From: Flagellimonas myxillae
GTDB taxonomy: Bacteria > Bacteroidota > Bacteroidia > Flavobacteriales > Flavobacteriaceae
Length of the DNA stretch: 64,000 nt
Assembly: GCF_023502235.1 (NCBI RefSeq)
Contig: NZ_JAMFLY010000002.1
Coordinates: forward strand, 682,001 to 746,000
Reading direction: 5' to 3'
The first letter of the stretch is position 1. Every line of letters begins with the position of its first letter. Under the pieces are notes generated by a model that ran no database searches, had not been told where the DNA came from, and was given only the letters and a program-made list of their open reading frames with translations. The position numbers and the translations under genes were made by a program. Positions 35,536 to 44,881 of the stretch are shown one piece after another.

Positions 35536-35553
35536 TTTCCGACTTCTCGGAAA
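35536..35553 (+). other. Hairpin in the rpsP leader
   Basis: A 7-base-pair stem (TTTCCGA / TCGGAAA, loop CTTC) in the untranslated leader, with a second small dyad AGGGT/ACCCT near 35584-35598. Either could be the target of feedback control by a ribosomal protein; that is inference. Confidence 0.35.
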
Positions 35554-35613
35554 TGACATTTTGATTTAAAAGAATTAATAACCAGGGTCGGGCACCCTAC
35601 AAATTAATGTGAT

Positions 35614-36234
35614 ATGCCAGTAAAGATTAGACTTCAGAGACACGGTAAAAAAGGAAAACCCTTCTACTGGGTTGTAGCCGCAGATTCAAGAGCAAAAAGA
35701 GACGGTAAATTTTTGGAAAAATTGGGAATCTATAACCCCAATACCAATCCTGCTACCATCGATATCAATGTTGACAACTCTGTAAAGTGGTTGCAGAACG
35801 GGGCTCAGCCCACGGATACTGCAAGAGCCATTCTATCTTATAAAGGTGTGTTGTTAAAGCACCACTTGTTGGGTGGAGTTCGTAAAGGAGCTTTGACCGA
35901 GGAACAGGTAGAAGAGAAATTCAACGCTTGGTTGGAAGAAAAAGAAAAAGCAGTACAAGCGAAGAAAGATGGTTTGAGCAAAGCTCAAGCGGATGCTAAA
36001 GCCAAAGCTTTGGAAGCAGAAAAAGAAGTAAGTGAAAAAAGAGCTGCTGCTGCTTTACCTGAAGCCGAAGAAGAGGCGGTTGAGGAAGTTGCGGAAGAAG
36101 TAGCTGAAACTACCGAAGCAGTTGCTGAAGAAACTGCCACCGTTGAAGAACCGGCAAAAGAAGAAACTGTGGCACCAGAAGCTAAGGCTGAAGAGGCTGC
36201 TCCAGCTGCCGAAGCAAGCAAGGAAGAAGAGTAA
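35614..36234 (+). CDS. rpsP: 30S ribosomal protein S16 with long Ala/Glu-rich tail
   Basis: Residues 1-80 are S16 (V-K-I-R-L-Q-R-H-G near 3-11, P-F-Y-W-V-V-A near 17-23), and residues about 80-110 a conserved Bacteroidota extension. Residues about 110-206 are low complexity, almost only Ala, Glu, Lys and Val, so the protein is about 2.5 times the length of the E. coli one. The tail is probably flexible and outside the ribosome core. The gene has its own promoter and is followed 11 bases later by rimM, the same rpsP-rimM order found in many bacteria. Confidence 0.96.
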   Translation: MPVKIRLQRHGKKGKPFYWVVAADSRAKRDGKFLEKLGIYNPNTNPATIDINVDNSVKWLQNGAQPTDTARAILSYKGVLLKHHLLGGVRKGALTEEQVEEKFNAWLEEKEKAVQAKKDGLSKAQADAKAKALEAEKEVSEKRAAAALPEAEEEAVEEVAEEVAETTEAVAEETATVEEPAKEETVAPEAKAEEAAPAAEASKEEE

Positions 36235-36245
36235 ACTCTAAAACG

Positions 36246-36773
36246 ATGCGCAAGGAAGATTGCTTCTACCTGGGCAAAATCGTTTCAAAATACAGTTTCA
36301 AGGGGGAGGTATTGGTAAAACTCGATACCGACGAACCTGAAATTTACGAAAACATGGAATCAGTTTTTGTTTCTCTTGGAAACAATCTGGTTCCATTTTT
36401 TATTGACCGATGTCGTCTGCATAAATCCAGCTTACTTCGTGTTGATTTTGAAGAAGTGAAGGATGAAGTTTCTGCTGACAAAATCATGGGGTCCGAACTG
36501 TACCTTCCTTTGAAAATGCTACCCCCATTGACCGGAAACAAATTTTATTTCCATGAAGTAATTGGTTTCACCCTAATGGATGAAACTCATGGTAATATTG
36601 GAACCATCAAGGCGATAAACGACAGTGCTTCGCAAGAACTCTTCGAGGCCGAAAAGGACGGGAAGGAATTGCTGATACCCATCAGTGACGATATAATTTC
36701 TAAAGTGGATAGGGAGGCGAAGACCATTCATGTGAAAACGCCTGAAGGCTTGGTCGACCTCTATTTGGCATAG
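36246..36773 (+). CDS. rimM: Ribosome maturation factor RimM
   Basis: A 175-residue protein of the normal RimM length. An N-terminal beta-barrel domain begins Y-L-G-K-I-V-S-K-Y-S-F-K-G-E near 8-21, and the C-terminal PRC-barrel domain contains F-H-E-V-I-G-F near 101-107 and E-L-L-I-P-I near 141-146. RimM binds S19 and helps the 30S head mature. Overlap in function with the upstream S16 gene and a gap of only 11 bases show one transcript. Confidence 0.95.
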   Translation: MRKEDCFYLGKIVSKYSFKGEVLVKLDTDEPEIYENMESVFVSLGNNLVPFFIDRCRLHKSSLLRVDFEEVKDEVSADKIMGSELYLPLKMLPPLTGNKFYFHEVIGFTLMDETHGNIGTIKAINDSASQELFEAEKDGKELLIPISDDIISKVDREAKTIHVKTPEGLVDLYLA

Positions 36774-36785
36774 CTTGGAGATTTG

Positions 36786-36813
36786 GGTTTTAGCTATATT
36801 TATAGCCTAAACC
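36786..36813 (+). promoter_or_regulatory. Dyad with embedded promoter-like box before the second sulfatase gene
   Basis: An imperfect inverted repeat (GGTTT..GCTAT / ATAGC..AAACC) spans a TATATTTA box (36795-36802) ending 7 bases before the ATG at 36820. It may be an operator over the promoter, or the terminator stem of rimM; there is no T run to support the latter. Confidence 0.35.
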
Positions 36814-36819
36814 AACACA

Positions 36820-38247
36820 ATGTTCAGATATTCGTACGTACTAGGCCTATTGTTCCTCATTTCCTGTGGGCAAAAAAGCGACAAAAAAGAAAGCTCCCAA
36901 ACCCAACCCAATGTTGTATTGATTTTCACTGATGATCAGGGATATCAAGATGTTGGAGTGTTTGGGTCCCCAAATATTAATACACCACATTTAGACCAAA
37001 TGGCGGCTGATGGAGTTAAACTGACCCATTACTATTCCGCCCAGGCAGTATGCTCGGCTTCAAGGGCCGGTATCCTAACGGGCTGCTACCCCAACAGAAT
37101 TGGGATCCATAATGCTTTGGGCCCAGATAATACGCACGGCATTAATGCCTCCGAAACTACCTTGGCAGAAATGCTTAAGGAGCTGGGATATGCAACGGGC
37201 ATTTTTGGAAAGTGGCATCTGGGGCATCATCCTATGTTTCTGCCTACCAGGCACGGATTTGACGAATGGTTCGGAATCCCATATTCCAACGATATGTGGC
37301 CCTATCACCCACAACAGGGACCAATTTTTAATTTTCCCGATTTACCCCTCTATGAAAACGAAGTGGTCATCGATACTTTGACGGAACAATCGCAATTGAC
37401 CTCGCAGATTACAGAACGAAGCGTGGATTTCATCAATAGAAATAAGGATAATCCCTTTTTTCTTTACGTTCCCCATCCGCAACCGCATGTTCCTCTTTTT
37501 GTTTCAGAAAAATTCAAGGGCAAATCCGAACGTGGACTCTATGGCGATGTAATCATGGAAATTGATTGGTCCGTCGGCCAAATATTGGAAGCCCTTAAGG
37601 ACAATGGTTTGGAAGAAAATACCATTGTGATCTTTACCTCGGATAATGGGCCATGGCTATCCTATGGGAACCATGCCGGGAGCGCCCTGCCATTGCGAGA
37701 AGGGAAAGGTACGGCTTGGGAAGGTGGACAACGGGAACCTTTTATAATTAAATATCCGGCTAAACTTAAAGCTGGTGAAGTTATTGAAGCCCCTGTAATG
37801 GCCATAGACATTTTGCCCACAATTGCCGAATTTACCGGTGCAAAGTTGCCGGTGAAAACCATCGATGGCAAGAGTGCACTTAAACTCTTGACTGGAGAAA
37901 GTGGTGATAGCCCCCAAGAAGCGTACTTCTTTTACTACAGGGTAAACGAGATGTTCGGAGTGCGTTATGGCAAATGGAAACTATATTTTCCACACCGATT
38001 CAGAACCATGGATGGTCAGGAACCTGGTAAGGATGGGCAACCTGGTGAATATCGTATGGTGGATATGGAGGAGATTGAGTTATACGATGTGGTTAATGAC
38101 GTAAGTGAAACCAACAATGTGGCATCGGAACATCCGGAGGTGGTGGAAAAAATCAAGTTTTTGGCCAATGGGATGAGACAAAAATTAGGTGATGCACTAC
38201 TGGAACTTGAAGGAACGGAGACAAGAGATCCGGGAAGGTTGCACTAA
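36820..38247 (+). CDS. S1-family sulfatase lipoprotein, second copy
   Basis: A 475-residue sulfatase lipoprotein (Cys16 in L-I-S-C). The formylglycine site is C78-S-A-S-R, the Ala variant of the motif, which sulfatase-maturing enzymes also accept. Metal ligands Asp38-Asp39 lie in F-T-D-D-Q-G, with G-K-W-H-L-G-H near 130-136 and T-S-D-N-G-P-W near 275-281. It shares the fold and much of the C-terminal half with the sulfatase upstream of rpsP (for example G-K-S-x-R-G-L-Y-G-D-V), so the two are related but not recent copies. It begins 46 bases after rimM, possibly sharing its transcript. Confidence 0.93.
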   Translation: MFRYSYVLGLLFLISCGQKSDKKESSQTQPNVVLIFTDDQGYQDVGVFGSPNINTPHLDQMAADGVKLTHYYSAQAVCSASRAGILTGCYPNRIGIHNALGPDNTHGINASETTLAEMLKELGYATGIFGKWHLGHHPMFLPTRHGFDEWFGIPYSNDMWPYHPQQGPIFNFPDLPLYENEVVIDTLTEQSQLTSQITERSVDFINRNKDNPFFLYVPHPQPHVPLFVSEKFKGKSERGLYGDVIMEIDWSVGQILEALKDNGLEENTIVIFTSDNGPWLSYGNHAGSALPLREGKGTAWEGGQREPFIIKYPAKLKAGEVIEAPVMAIDILPTIAEFTGAKLPVKTIDGKSALKLLTGESGDSPQEAYFFYYRVNEMFGVRYGKWKLYFPHRFRTMDGQEPGKDGQPGEYRMVDMEEIELYDVVNDVSETNNVASEHPEVVEKIKFLANGMRQKLGDALLELEGTETRDPGRLH

Positions 38248-38329
38248 AACTTCAAAATTAAAATCCTAAAATCAAGCATTTCAGACTTACGGAGTTTGGT
38301 GCTTGGGACTTGTCAGTTATTTCAGAGTG

Positions 38330-39040
38330 ATGAAACCCTTTAAATTCAAACAATTTACAATCCATCAAGATAGGTGCGCCATGAAAATTGGAACGGATGG
38401 GGTGCTTTTGGGTGCCTGGGCATCTGTACTAAACCAACCGCAGTCCGTTCTTGATATTGGAGCTGGAACCGGGGTAATCGCCATTCAACTCGCCCAACGC
38501 TCTAGCGCGGAGTTAATTGATGCCATCGAATTGGATGAAGCTGCGTACGAACAATGCGTGGAAAACTTTGAGGCTTCCCCCTGGTCCGATAGACTTTTTT
38601 GCTACCACGCGGGACTGGATGAGTTCGTGGATGAAATGGACGAACAATATGATTTAATCGTTTCCAACCCTCCATTTTATGCAGAGCAGGTGTCCAGTGG
38701 GAATAACTCCCGGGATTTGGCAAGACAGGAAGGATCTCTTCCATTTGACGAGCTGGTGCAAGGGGTGTCCCAATTGTTGTCCAAAGACGGGATTTTTGCT
38801 GTAATTCTTCCATTTAAAGAGGAAGGAAAGTTTACAGAATTGGCCTTGGAGGTTGGCCTCCATCCTATTAGGATACTTAGAGTTCGGGGGAATAGCGATG
38901 CGGAAATCAAACGAAGCTTGTTGGAATTCTCTTTTTTCAAAGCGGCGGTTTCCACCGACCTGCTCACCATCGAAGAAGGGAGGAATGAATATACTCAAGA
39001 ATATATCGAACTGACCAGTCCATTTTATTTAAAAATGTAA
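38330..39040 (+). CDS. trmN6: tRNA1(Val) (adenine37-N6)-methyltransferase
   Basis: A 236-residue class I methyltransferase; the ATG at 38330 replaces a TTG 27 bases upstream. The protein starts with the family's F-K-F-K-Q-F-T-I and M-K-I-G-T-D-G-V-L-L-G-A-W, then the SAM-binding loop D-I-G-A-G-T-G, and the adenine-N6 catalytic motif N-P-P-F-Y. It methylates A37 of valine tRNA. It stands alone between the sulfatase and glutaryl-CoA dehydrogenase genes. Confidence 0.9.
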   Translation: MKPFKFKQFTIHQDRCAMKIGTDGVLLGAWASVLNQPQSVLDIGAGTGVIAIQLAQRSSAELIDAIELDEAAYEQCVENFEASPWSDRLFCYHAGLDEFVDEMDEQYDLIVSNPPFYAEQVSSGNNSRDLARQEGSLPFDELVQGVSQLLSKDGIFAVILPFKEEGKFTELALEVGLHPIRILRVRGNSDAEIKRSLLEFSFFKAAVSTDLLTIEEGRNEYTQEYIELTSPFYLKM

Positions 39041-39183
39041 AATTTTGCGGGGTTAATGTTATAATTCGTTAGTACATTTGACAGGATACTTATGGAACCC
39101 TTGTCATTTGGTCCAAGTGTCGAAATCAACATCAATAAGGCGTTTTTTGCTTGAGAAAGCGTGATAATATTAAATCGTATTGA

Positions 39184-40362
39184 ATGAAACCTGATTTATT
39201 TGAAGCCCCTGACTACTACAATTTAGATGATTTATTTTCGGAAGAGCATAAATTGGTACGTGATGCGGCTCGCCAATGGGTAAAGCGCGATATTTCACCA
39301 ATTATTGAAGAGTACGCACAAAAAGCGGAATTCCCGAAGGAGATTGTTGGAGGTTTGGCGGAGATTGGAGCTTTTGGCCCTTATATCCCGGAAGAGTACG
39401 GGGGGGCAGGTTTGGATCAAATCAGCTATGGTCTTATCATGCAAGAAATTGAACGTGGTGACAGTGGGGTAAGATCAACCGCTTCGGTGCAATCTTCTTT
39501 GGTGATGTATCCCATTTTTGCATATGGCTCGGAAGAGCAGCGAAAGAAGTATCTACCTAAGTTGGCCACCGGGGAATGGATGGGCTGTTTTGGATTAACG
39601 GAGCCCAATCACGGCTCTAATCCTGGAGGGATGGAAACAAAGTTCAAGGATATGGGCGACCATTTTTTGTTGAATGGGGCCAAGCTTTGGATTTCCAATT
39701 CACCTTTTGCAGATGTTGCCGTTGTATGGGCCAAAAATGAGGAAGGGAGGATTCATGGATTGATCGTGGAGCGGGGAATGGAAGGGTTTTCCACCCCAGA
39801 GACCCATAATAAATGGTCTTTGCGTGCTTCTGCCACAGGAGAGTTGATTTTTGATAATGTTAAGGTACCGAAGGAAAATCTTTTACCCGGTAAAAATGGT
39901 TTGGGGGCTCCATTGGGTTGCTTGGATTCCGCTCGCTATGGTATTGCCTGGGGAGCCATTGGCGCGGCGATGGATTGCTACGATACGGCGCTCCGATATG
40001 CCAAGGAACGCGTTCAATTTGGGAAGCCTATAGCAGCCTACCAATTACAACAAAAGAAATTGGCCGAGATGATCACGGAAATCACCAAGGCCCAATTATT
40101 GGCTTTCCGGTTGGGGCAATTAAAGAATGAAGGTAAGGCCACCACGGCCCAGATATCCATGGCCAAGCGAAACAATGTGGACATGGCCATCAAGATTGCC
40201 AGGGAGGCACGACAGGTATTGGGCGGAATGGGTATTACAGGCGAGTACAGCATTATGCGCCATATGATGAACTTGGAAAGTGTGATTACTTACGAAGGCA
40301 CCCATGATATTCACCTGTTGATCACAGGAGCGGATATTACGGGGTACCCTGCTTTTAAATAG
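39184..40362 (+). CDS. gcdH: Glutaryl-CoA dehydrogenase
   Basis: A 392-residue acyl-CoA dehydrogenase. The catalytic base is Glu371 in T-Y-E-G-T-H-D, and the loop Y/V-R-S-T-A-S-V-Q-S-S-L-V carries Arg97, the counterpart of the arginine that holds the glutaryl carboxylate in human GCDH. The FAD-binding G-L-T-E-P-N-H-G-S motif lies near 137-145. It oxidises and decarboxylates glutaryl-CoA to crotonyl-CoA in lysine and tryptophan breakdown, passing electrons to ETF. It converges on the second dnaE gene with only 2 bases between stop codons, and no terminator is visible there. Confidence 0.93.
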   Translation: MKPDLFEAPDYYNLDDLFSEEHKLVRDAARQWVKRDISPIIEEYAQKAEFPKEIVGGLAEIGAFGPYIPEEYGGAGLDQISYGLIMQEIERGDSGVRSTASVQSSLVMYPIFAYGSEEQRKKYLPKLATGEWMGCFGLTEPNHGSNPGGMETKFKDMGDHFLLNGAKLWISNSPFADVAVVWAKNEEGRIHGLIVERGMEGFSTPETHNKWSLRASATGELIFDNVKVPKENLLPGKNGLGAPLGCLDSARYGIAWGAIGAAMDCYDTALRYAKERVQFGKPIAAYQLQQKKLAEMITEITKAQLLAFRLGQLKNEGKATTAQISMAKRNNVDMAIKIAREARQVLGGMGITGEYSIMRHMMNLESVITYEGTHDIHLLITGADITGYPAFK

Positions 40363-40364
40363 AC

Positions 40365-43300
40365 TTATTCTTTTATCACTTTAGGCTTCAATAATTTCTT
40401 GCTCGTTTTCATGTCTGCATAGCGCGGGTCTGGGATATAATCCTGTTTTTGCATTTTAATGACCTCAATGCTCAAAAAACCGAACTCACTTACCACTTTG
40501 CCATAAAAGCGATAAATACCTTTTCCCCTAAAATGATATTTGGCCGCCACGGGTGGGAACAGTACAGTGTCGAACACCTCCCCATGCTGATCTACCAAAG
40601 TCGCGAAGTGCATTTGTTTGCCAGTATGGGTACTGGTGTTTTTTACGGTGACGAGATACCCATAAATATCGATATGCTTGTTTAAATAGCGGGAAAGGTC
40701 CCGTTGTCCATTGTTGTTTTTGGGTGCTTCTTCCAACAAATCAAATGGACTGCAGAGACAGAAACCCAAGAGTTCCAATTGATCAAAGGCGGTTTCCTGG
40801 TGTGTGGTGTACAGTTTGGGAATCTTGAACTTTTGATGACGGGGCGGGAACAGTTTTGGATGTTCCAAACGGTCGTTTTTGGAGAGCATCAAATGGGCTT
40901 TCCAGAGCAATTTGTGCTTGTTGATGCCCGTAAACCGGAAGGCATCAATACGAATAAGGATGGAAAGTTGCTCCACGGAAATAATGACCCGATCCAAGAA
41001 ATCTTCCAAAGAGGTAAAATTCCCATCCACATTTCGCTCCTTGATGATACGTTCCATGACCCTGCTTTCCAAATCGCGGAGGTACATCATTCCCAAATAA
41101 ATATGGGTGTCATAAATACGGTTGACCGCATCGCTATTGTTGATACAAGGGGCATGGATGGTGGCACCGATCATTCGGGCGTCGTGGATGTAAAATTCGG
41201 AACGATAGAACCCCCCTCCATTATTGAGCACGGCCACCATATATTCCAAGGGATAGTAGGCACGTAAAAAAAGACTTTGATAGCTCTCCACGGCATAAGA
41301 GGCAGAGTGCCCCTTGGCAAAAGCATAACCTGCAAAACTGGCCACTTGGTTCCAAATCTCAAAGATGATGGTGTCGGCATAGCCCTTTTTTCTACAGTTG
41401 GAAATGAATTTGTCCTTTACTTTCTGAAATTCTTCCCGTGACCGGAATTTCCCACTCATTCCCCTACGGAGTACATCGGCCTCACCCAAATCCAGGTCCG
41501 CAAAATGGTGGGCCACTTTGATCACATCTTCTTGATATACCATTACCCCATAAGTGTCCGGCATAATATCCAACATCACAGGATGTGCTTTTTCTTCCGC
41601 CCGCCCCTCATTACGGTGCCGGAGGATGTATTCCCGCATCATACCACTTTTGGCCACGCCGGGGCGAATGATGGAACTGGCGGCCACCAATCCCAGATAA
41701 TTGTCCACTTCCAGTTTTTTCAGGAGCATACGCATGGCAGGCGATTCCACATAAAAACACCCCATACACTGTGCGGTCTTAATCAGGTTGTTTATGGTGC
41801 GGTCCTTTTTAAAACTTTGGATATCGTGGATGTCAATCTCTTTAAATTTTTCAGGTTGATTGTAAGCCACAATTTCCAAGGCTTCTTTGATCTTGCCCAA
41901 TCCGCGTTGCCCTAAAATGTCGAATTTGTACAATCCCACATCCTCGGCAATAACCATATCGTATTGTGTAGTGGGAAATCCCTTGGGAGGCAAATGGGTG
42001 GCCGAAAACCAGTGCAAAGGCTTTTCACTGATCAGGATGCCCCCTGCGTGGATACTCAAATAATTGGGCTTGTTTTTTAGGAGTCTTCCATATTTTAGAA
42101 CAAGTTTGGACATGCTGTCCAACTTGTTGGGGTTATATCTGCCCGTGACCAAGAAATCGATTTCTTGTTTGGGCAACCCAAAGACTTTCCCCAATTCCCG
42201 GATAACACCTCGCTCTTTGAAAGTAACATAGGTGCCCAACAGTGCTACATGGTCAAAACGGTCAAAAATATATTGGGTCATGGCCGGTCTGTCCCGCCAA
42301 GAAAAATCGATATCAAAATCGGGTGGATTGGCTCTATATAAGTTGATGAAGCGCTCAAAATAAAGATCTAGTTCCATGGGGTCCACATCGGTGATCCGAA
42401 GGAGATAAGCCACAATGCTGTTGGCGCCGCTACCCCGACCCACGTAATAAAATCCTCTGCTACGGGCTTCGGAGACGATATCCCAATTGATCAAAAAGTA
42501 AGAGACAAAGCCCATTTTTTTAATAAGATGGAGCTCTTTATCCAATCGATTTTGGATGGAGGTGTTCACTTTTGCATAGCGATAGGGGAGGCCTTCAAGA
42601 CACAGTTTTTCGATGAGTTTTTCATCGGCTTCCACACTATCCAGATAACTGTTGAGGTTTTGGGGTTTTCGTCCTTTGGAAAAGTCAAAATGGATGCTGC
42701 AACGATTCAATAGCTTTTCTGTGTTTTCCAAAATGAAGGGGTATTCGGAAAAGGCGGCTGCCAAGTTTTGAATGGGAAACATTTTTTCCCCTTCGTCGGC
42801 CTCTTCCTCTTGGGAGAGTTTACTCAAGAGTACATTATTGTCGATGGCCCTGAGCAAACGATGGGCATTAAAATCGGCCTTGTTCCTAAAAGTAACGGGT
42901 TGCTGCACCACCAATTTCTTTTTGAGTTTGACCAATCTTGAAAAAGGCAACCGCCTTAAATCCTGAATGGAGACCCCAATAAATTCATGTTCCACAAAAT
43001 TTTCCAGCTCGTTAAGCAGTACTTGTTCAAAGGGATAAATGACGAACACATTTTTAAAGGCTGGAGCCTTGACAGGGATTTCCAATTCGTTATGGAGATG
43101 GTGGGATAGAAAGTCATTCAGCTCCAAATAGCCTTCATTGTTCTGGGCAATTCCCAGAAAACAGGGTTGCACCCCATTCCTAAAATCGATGCCCAAAAGA
43201 GGGGTTATTCCATATTCTGGGGCCTTTCTCACAAAATTCAATCCTGCAGAGGTGTTGTTGATATCCGTTAATACCAAACGAGTGACATGGTTTTGTTGGG

Positions 43301-43373
43301 CAAGTTCCAAGAGTTCCAACTCCGAGAAAGTACCGTAGCGCATGCTGTAATATGTATGACAGTTTAAGTACAA
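40365..43373 (-). CDS. Second DNA polymerase III alpha subunit (error-prone DnaE2-like)
   Basis: A 1002-residue alpha subunit without exonuclease or the C-terminal region seen in the replicative enzyme. The PHP domain is degenerate: the first motif reads L-N-C-H-T instead of H-x-H, and the second reads L-T-D-I-N-N instead of T-D-H. The polymerase core is intact, with P-P-D-F-D-I-D-F near 350-357, and an OB-fold occurs near 900-945 (I-Y-G-Y-L-V-T-V). The start is a TTG at 43373; a TGA lies two codons before it and the first ATG would cut off the PHP motif. With the dinB gene upstream on the same strand it forms a damage-tolerance pair, as ImuB-DnaE2 does elsewhere. Confidence 0.88.
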   Translation of the reverse strand: MYLNCHTYYSMRYGTFSELELLELAQQNHVTRLVLTDINNTSAGLNFVRKAPEYGITPLLGIDFRNGVQPCFLGIAQNNEGYLELNDFLSHHLHNELEIPVKAPAFKNVFVIYPFEQVLLNELENFVEHEFIGVSIQDLRRLPFSRLVKLKKKLVVQQPVTFRNKADFNAHRLLRAIDNNVLLSKLSQEEEADEGEKMFPIQNLAAAFSEYPFILENTEKLLNRCSIHFDFSKGRKPQNLNSYLDSVEADEKLIEKLCLEGLPYRYAKVNTSIQNRLDKELHLIKKMGFVSYFLINWDIVSEARSRGFYYVGRGSGANSIVAYLLRITDVDPMELDLYFERFINLYRANPPDFDIDFSWRDRPAMTQYIFDRFDHVALLGTYVTFKERGVIRELGKVFGLPKQEIDFLVTGRYNPNKLDSMSKLVLKYGRLLKNKPNYLSIHAGGILISEKPLHWFSATHLPPKGFPTTQYDMVIAEDVGLYKFDILGQRGLGKIKEALEIVAYNQPEKFKEIDIHDIQSFKKDRTINNLIKTAQCMGCFYVESPAMRMLLKKLEVDNYLGLVAASSIIRPGVAKSGMMREYILRHRNEGRAEEKAHPVMLDIMPDTYGVMVYQEDVIKVAHHFADLDLGEADVLRRGMSGKFRSREEFQKVKDKFISNCRKKGYADTIIFEIWNQVASFAGYAFAKGHSASYAVESYQSLFLRAYYPLEYMVAVLNNGGGFYRSEFYIHDARMIGATIHAPCINNSDAVNRIYDTHIYLGMMYLRDLESRVMERIIKERNVDGNFTSLEDFLDRVIISVEQLSILIRIDAFRFTGINKHKLLWKAHLMLSKNDRLEHPKLFPPRHQKFKIPKLYTTHQETAFDQLELLGFCLCSPFDLLEEAPKNNNGQRDLSRYLNKHIDIYGYLVTVKNTSTHTGKQMHFATLVDQHGEVFDTVLFPPVAAKYHFRGKGIYRFYGKVVSEFGFLSIEVIKMQKQDYIPDPRYADMKTSKKLLKPKVIKE

Positions 43374-43550
43374 TGTTCAATTACCAATAATCAGTTTTTA
43401 ATTTTTAGTTTTTCATGTTGAATTGTGGATGGATGTTCATTCAAAATTTAGAATCCAACATTCAACCTTTTGCCAAGCTCCAAATCCCAAATTCCAACAA
43501 TCGAGTGATCGAACTGTCGAAAAATTTTCGATTTTCGATTTTTCATTTTT

Positions 43551-43630
43551 ATTGCCCATTGCCCATTGCCCATTGCCCATTGCCCATTGCCCATTGCCCA
43601 TTGCCCATTGCCCATTGCCCATTGCCCATT
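43551..43630. repeat. Tandem repeat: 11 copies of ATTGCCC
   Basis: Eleven exact 7-base units (43551-43627) plus ATT, starting just after a T-rich inverted stretch and ending 9 bases before the dinB stop codon. Because 7 is not a multiple of 3, all frames through it stay open and look like A-M-G-N-G-Q-W on the minus strand; these frames are not genes. The number of copies is likely to vary between strains by slippage. Confidence 0.95.
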
Positions 43631-43639
43631 GATGATTGT

Positions 43640-44854
43640 TCACTGTTTTCTATGAGCCAACACCACAGGGGGCTCCCCGTTGAAGGGGTTATGCATGCTG
43701 CCGATAGTTTTTGCGCCCATGGCGGAGGCCCGCAACACACTTCTACTTCCAAATCTTTTCCGAACATAATCCATGGCCTGATATAGATTCAAAGCCTCTT
43801 CGGTATCCTCAAAAAGATTGATTTGGTAATTGCCCGATACCAAATGGCTAAACCGAATGCCCACCAAGCGTACCAGCATTCTTTTATTGTACAGGGTGTT
43901 GAACAATTCCAAAATCTTGGGGATGAGAATATGGTCTGCACTGGTGTAGGGAATCCGTAGTTGTTTGGAGTAGGTGTTAAAATCGGAATAGCGGATTTTC
44001 ACCGCAATACAAGCGGTCAATTTATCCCCTCGACGCAATTGAAAAGCCAAATTTTCAGTCATGGCGAGTAAAATGCCCTTGAGTTTGGTAACGTTAATGG
44101 TATCCCGGTCAAAAGTGCGTTCGGTGGAAATGGACTTCCGGTCATGAAAAGGAATTACGGGGCTGTTGTCCATACCGTTGGCCCGTTTCCAAATAACCCT
44201 TCCATTAGCGCCTAGGACCCGTTGCATAATGTCCATGGGCATTTCCTGAACGGTCTTTACTTTCCGAATGCCCAAGTTCCTTAAGGTTTGGTAGGTTTTA
44301 TCGCCCACCATGGGTATTTTTTTGATGGAAAGCGGGGCCAAAAAGGGCTTTTCCAACCCAAAATCGATTTTAAGCTGGTTATTGGGCTTGGCCTCGTTGG
44401 TGGCCACTTTGGAAACCACTTTGTTCACGGAAAGCCCAAAGGAGATGGGCAATCCCGTTTCCCGTATGATTTTTTTGCGCATTTCCGAAGCGTACTTGTA
44501 GCAGCCAAAAAAACGATCCATTCCCGAGAGGTCGGCATAGAATTCATCGATGCTCGATTTTTCAAAAAGGGGCACGTGTTCCTTAATGATTTCGGTAACC
44601 ACATCGGAATATTTACTGTAAGTTCCTGCATTGCCCCGGATCACGGTTGCTTCCGGACAGAGTTCTTTGGCCATTTTCATGGGCATACCGGAGTGTACAC
44701 CAAATCCGCGTGTCTCGTAACTACATGCCGCTACCACACCACGATCACTGGTGCCGCCTACCAATAAGGGCTTATTTTTCAGCTCTGTATTGATAATACG
44801 CTCTACGGACACATAAAATGTATCCAGATCCATGTGTAAAATGGTCTTTTTCAT
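43640..44854 (-). CDS. dinB: Y-family DNA polymerase IV
   Basis: A 404-residue Y-family polymerase with all catalytic acids: Asp9 in H-M-D-L-D and Asp103-Glu104 in S-S-I-D-E-F. Helix-hairpin-helix and little-finger domains follow, and Q344-I-N-L-F is a good sliding-clamp binding motif, placed before the last 55 residues rather than at the very end. It copies past damaged bases. The downstream gene is a second DnaE (270 bases away, with the tandem repeat between), so the two may extend lesions together. Two palindromes in the upstream region suggest damage-controlled expression, but no LexA-like gene is nearby. Confidence 0.93.
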   Translation of the reverse strand: MKKTILHMDLDTFYVSVERIINTELKNKPLLVGGTSDRGVVAACSYETRGFGVHSGMPMKMAKELCPEATVIRGNAGTYSKYSDVVTEIIKEHVPLFEKSSIDEFYADLSGMDRFFGCYKYASEMRKKIIRETGLPISFGLSVNKVVSKVATNEAKPNNQLKIDFGLEKPFLAPLSIKKIPMVGDKTYQTLRNLGIRKVKTVQEMPMDIMQRVLGANGRVIWKRANGMDNSPVIPFHDRKSISTERTFDRDTINVTKLKGILLAMTENLAFQLRRGDKLTACIAVKIRYSDFNTYSKQLRIPYTSADHILIPKILELFNTLYNKRMLVRLVGIRFSHLVSGNYQINLFEDTEEALNLYQAMDYVRKRFGSRSVLRASAMGAKTIGSMHNPFNGEPPVVLAHRKQ

Positions 44855-44881
44855 TGTTTAGTTGAGGGAAGGCTAAATTAT

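Noticed and set aside
35985..36221. Minus-strand Ala/Ser-rich frame opposite the S16 tail
   Set aside because: It is the complement of the GCN/GAA-rich low-complexity tail.
40362..40365. Terminator between the converging gcdH and second dnaE genes
   Set aside because: Only two bases separate the stop codons and no stem with a T run was found on either side.
40704..41267. 187-codon plus-strand frame opposite the second dnaE gene
   Set aside because: Shadow of the polymerase coding strand; no independent signals.
43551..43630. Possible CRISPR array
   Set aside because: The unit is 7 bases with no spacers between copies, and no cas gene is present in the window.
43415..43786. Open frames through the ATTGCCC array (also 43423-43632 plus, 43437-43643 and 43549-43767 minus)
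   Set aside because: They exist only because a 7-base repeat without stop codons is open in all frames; the repeat units give monotonous peptides and part overlaps dinB.
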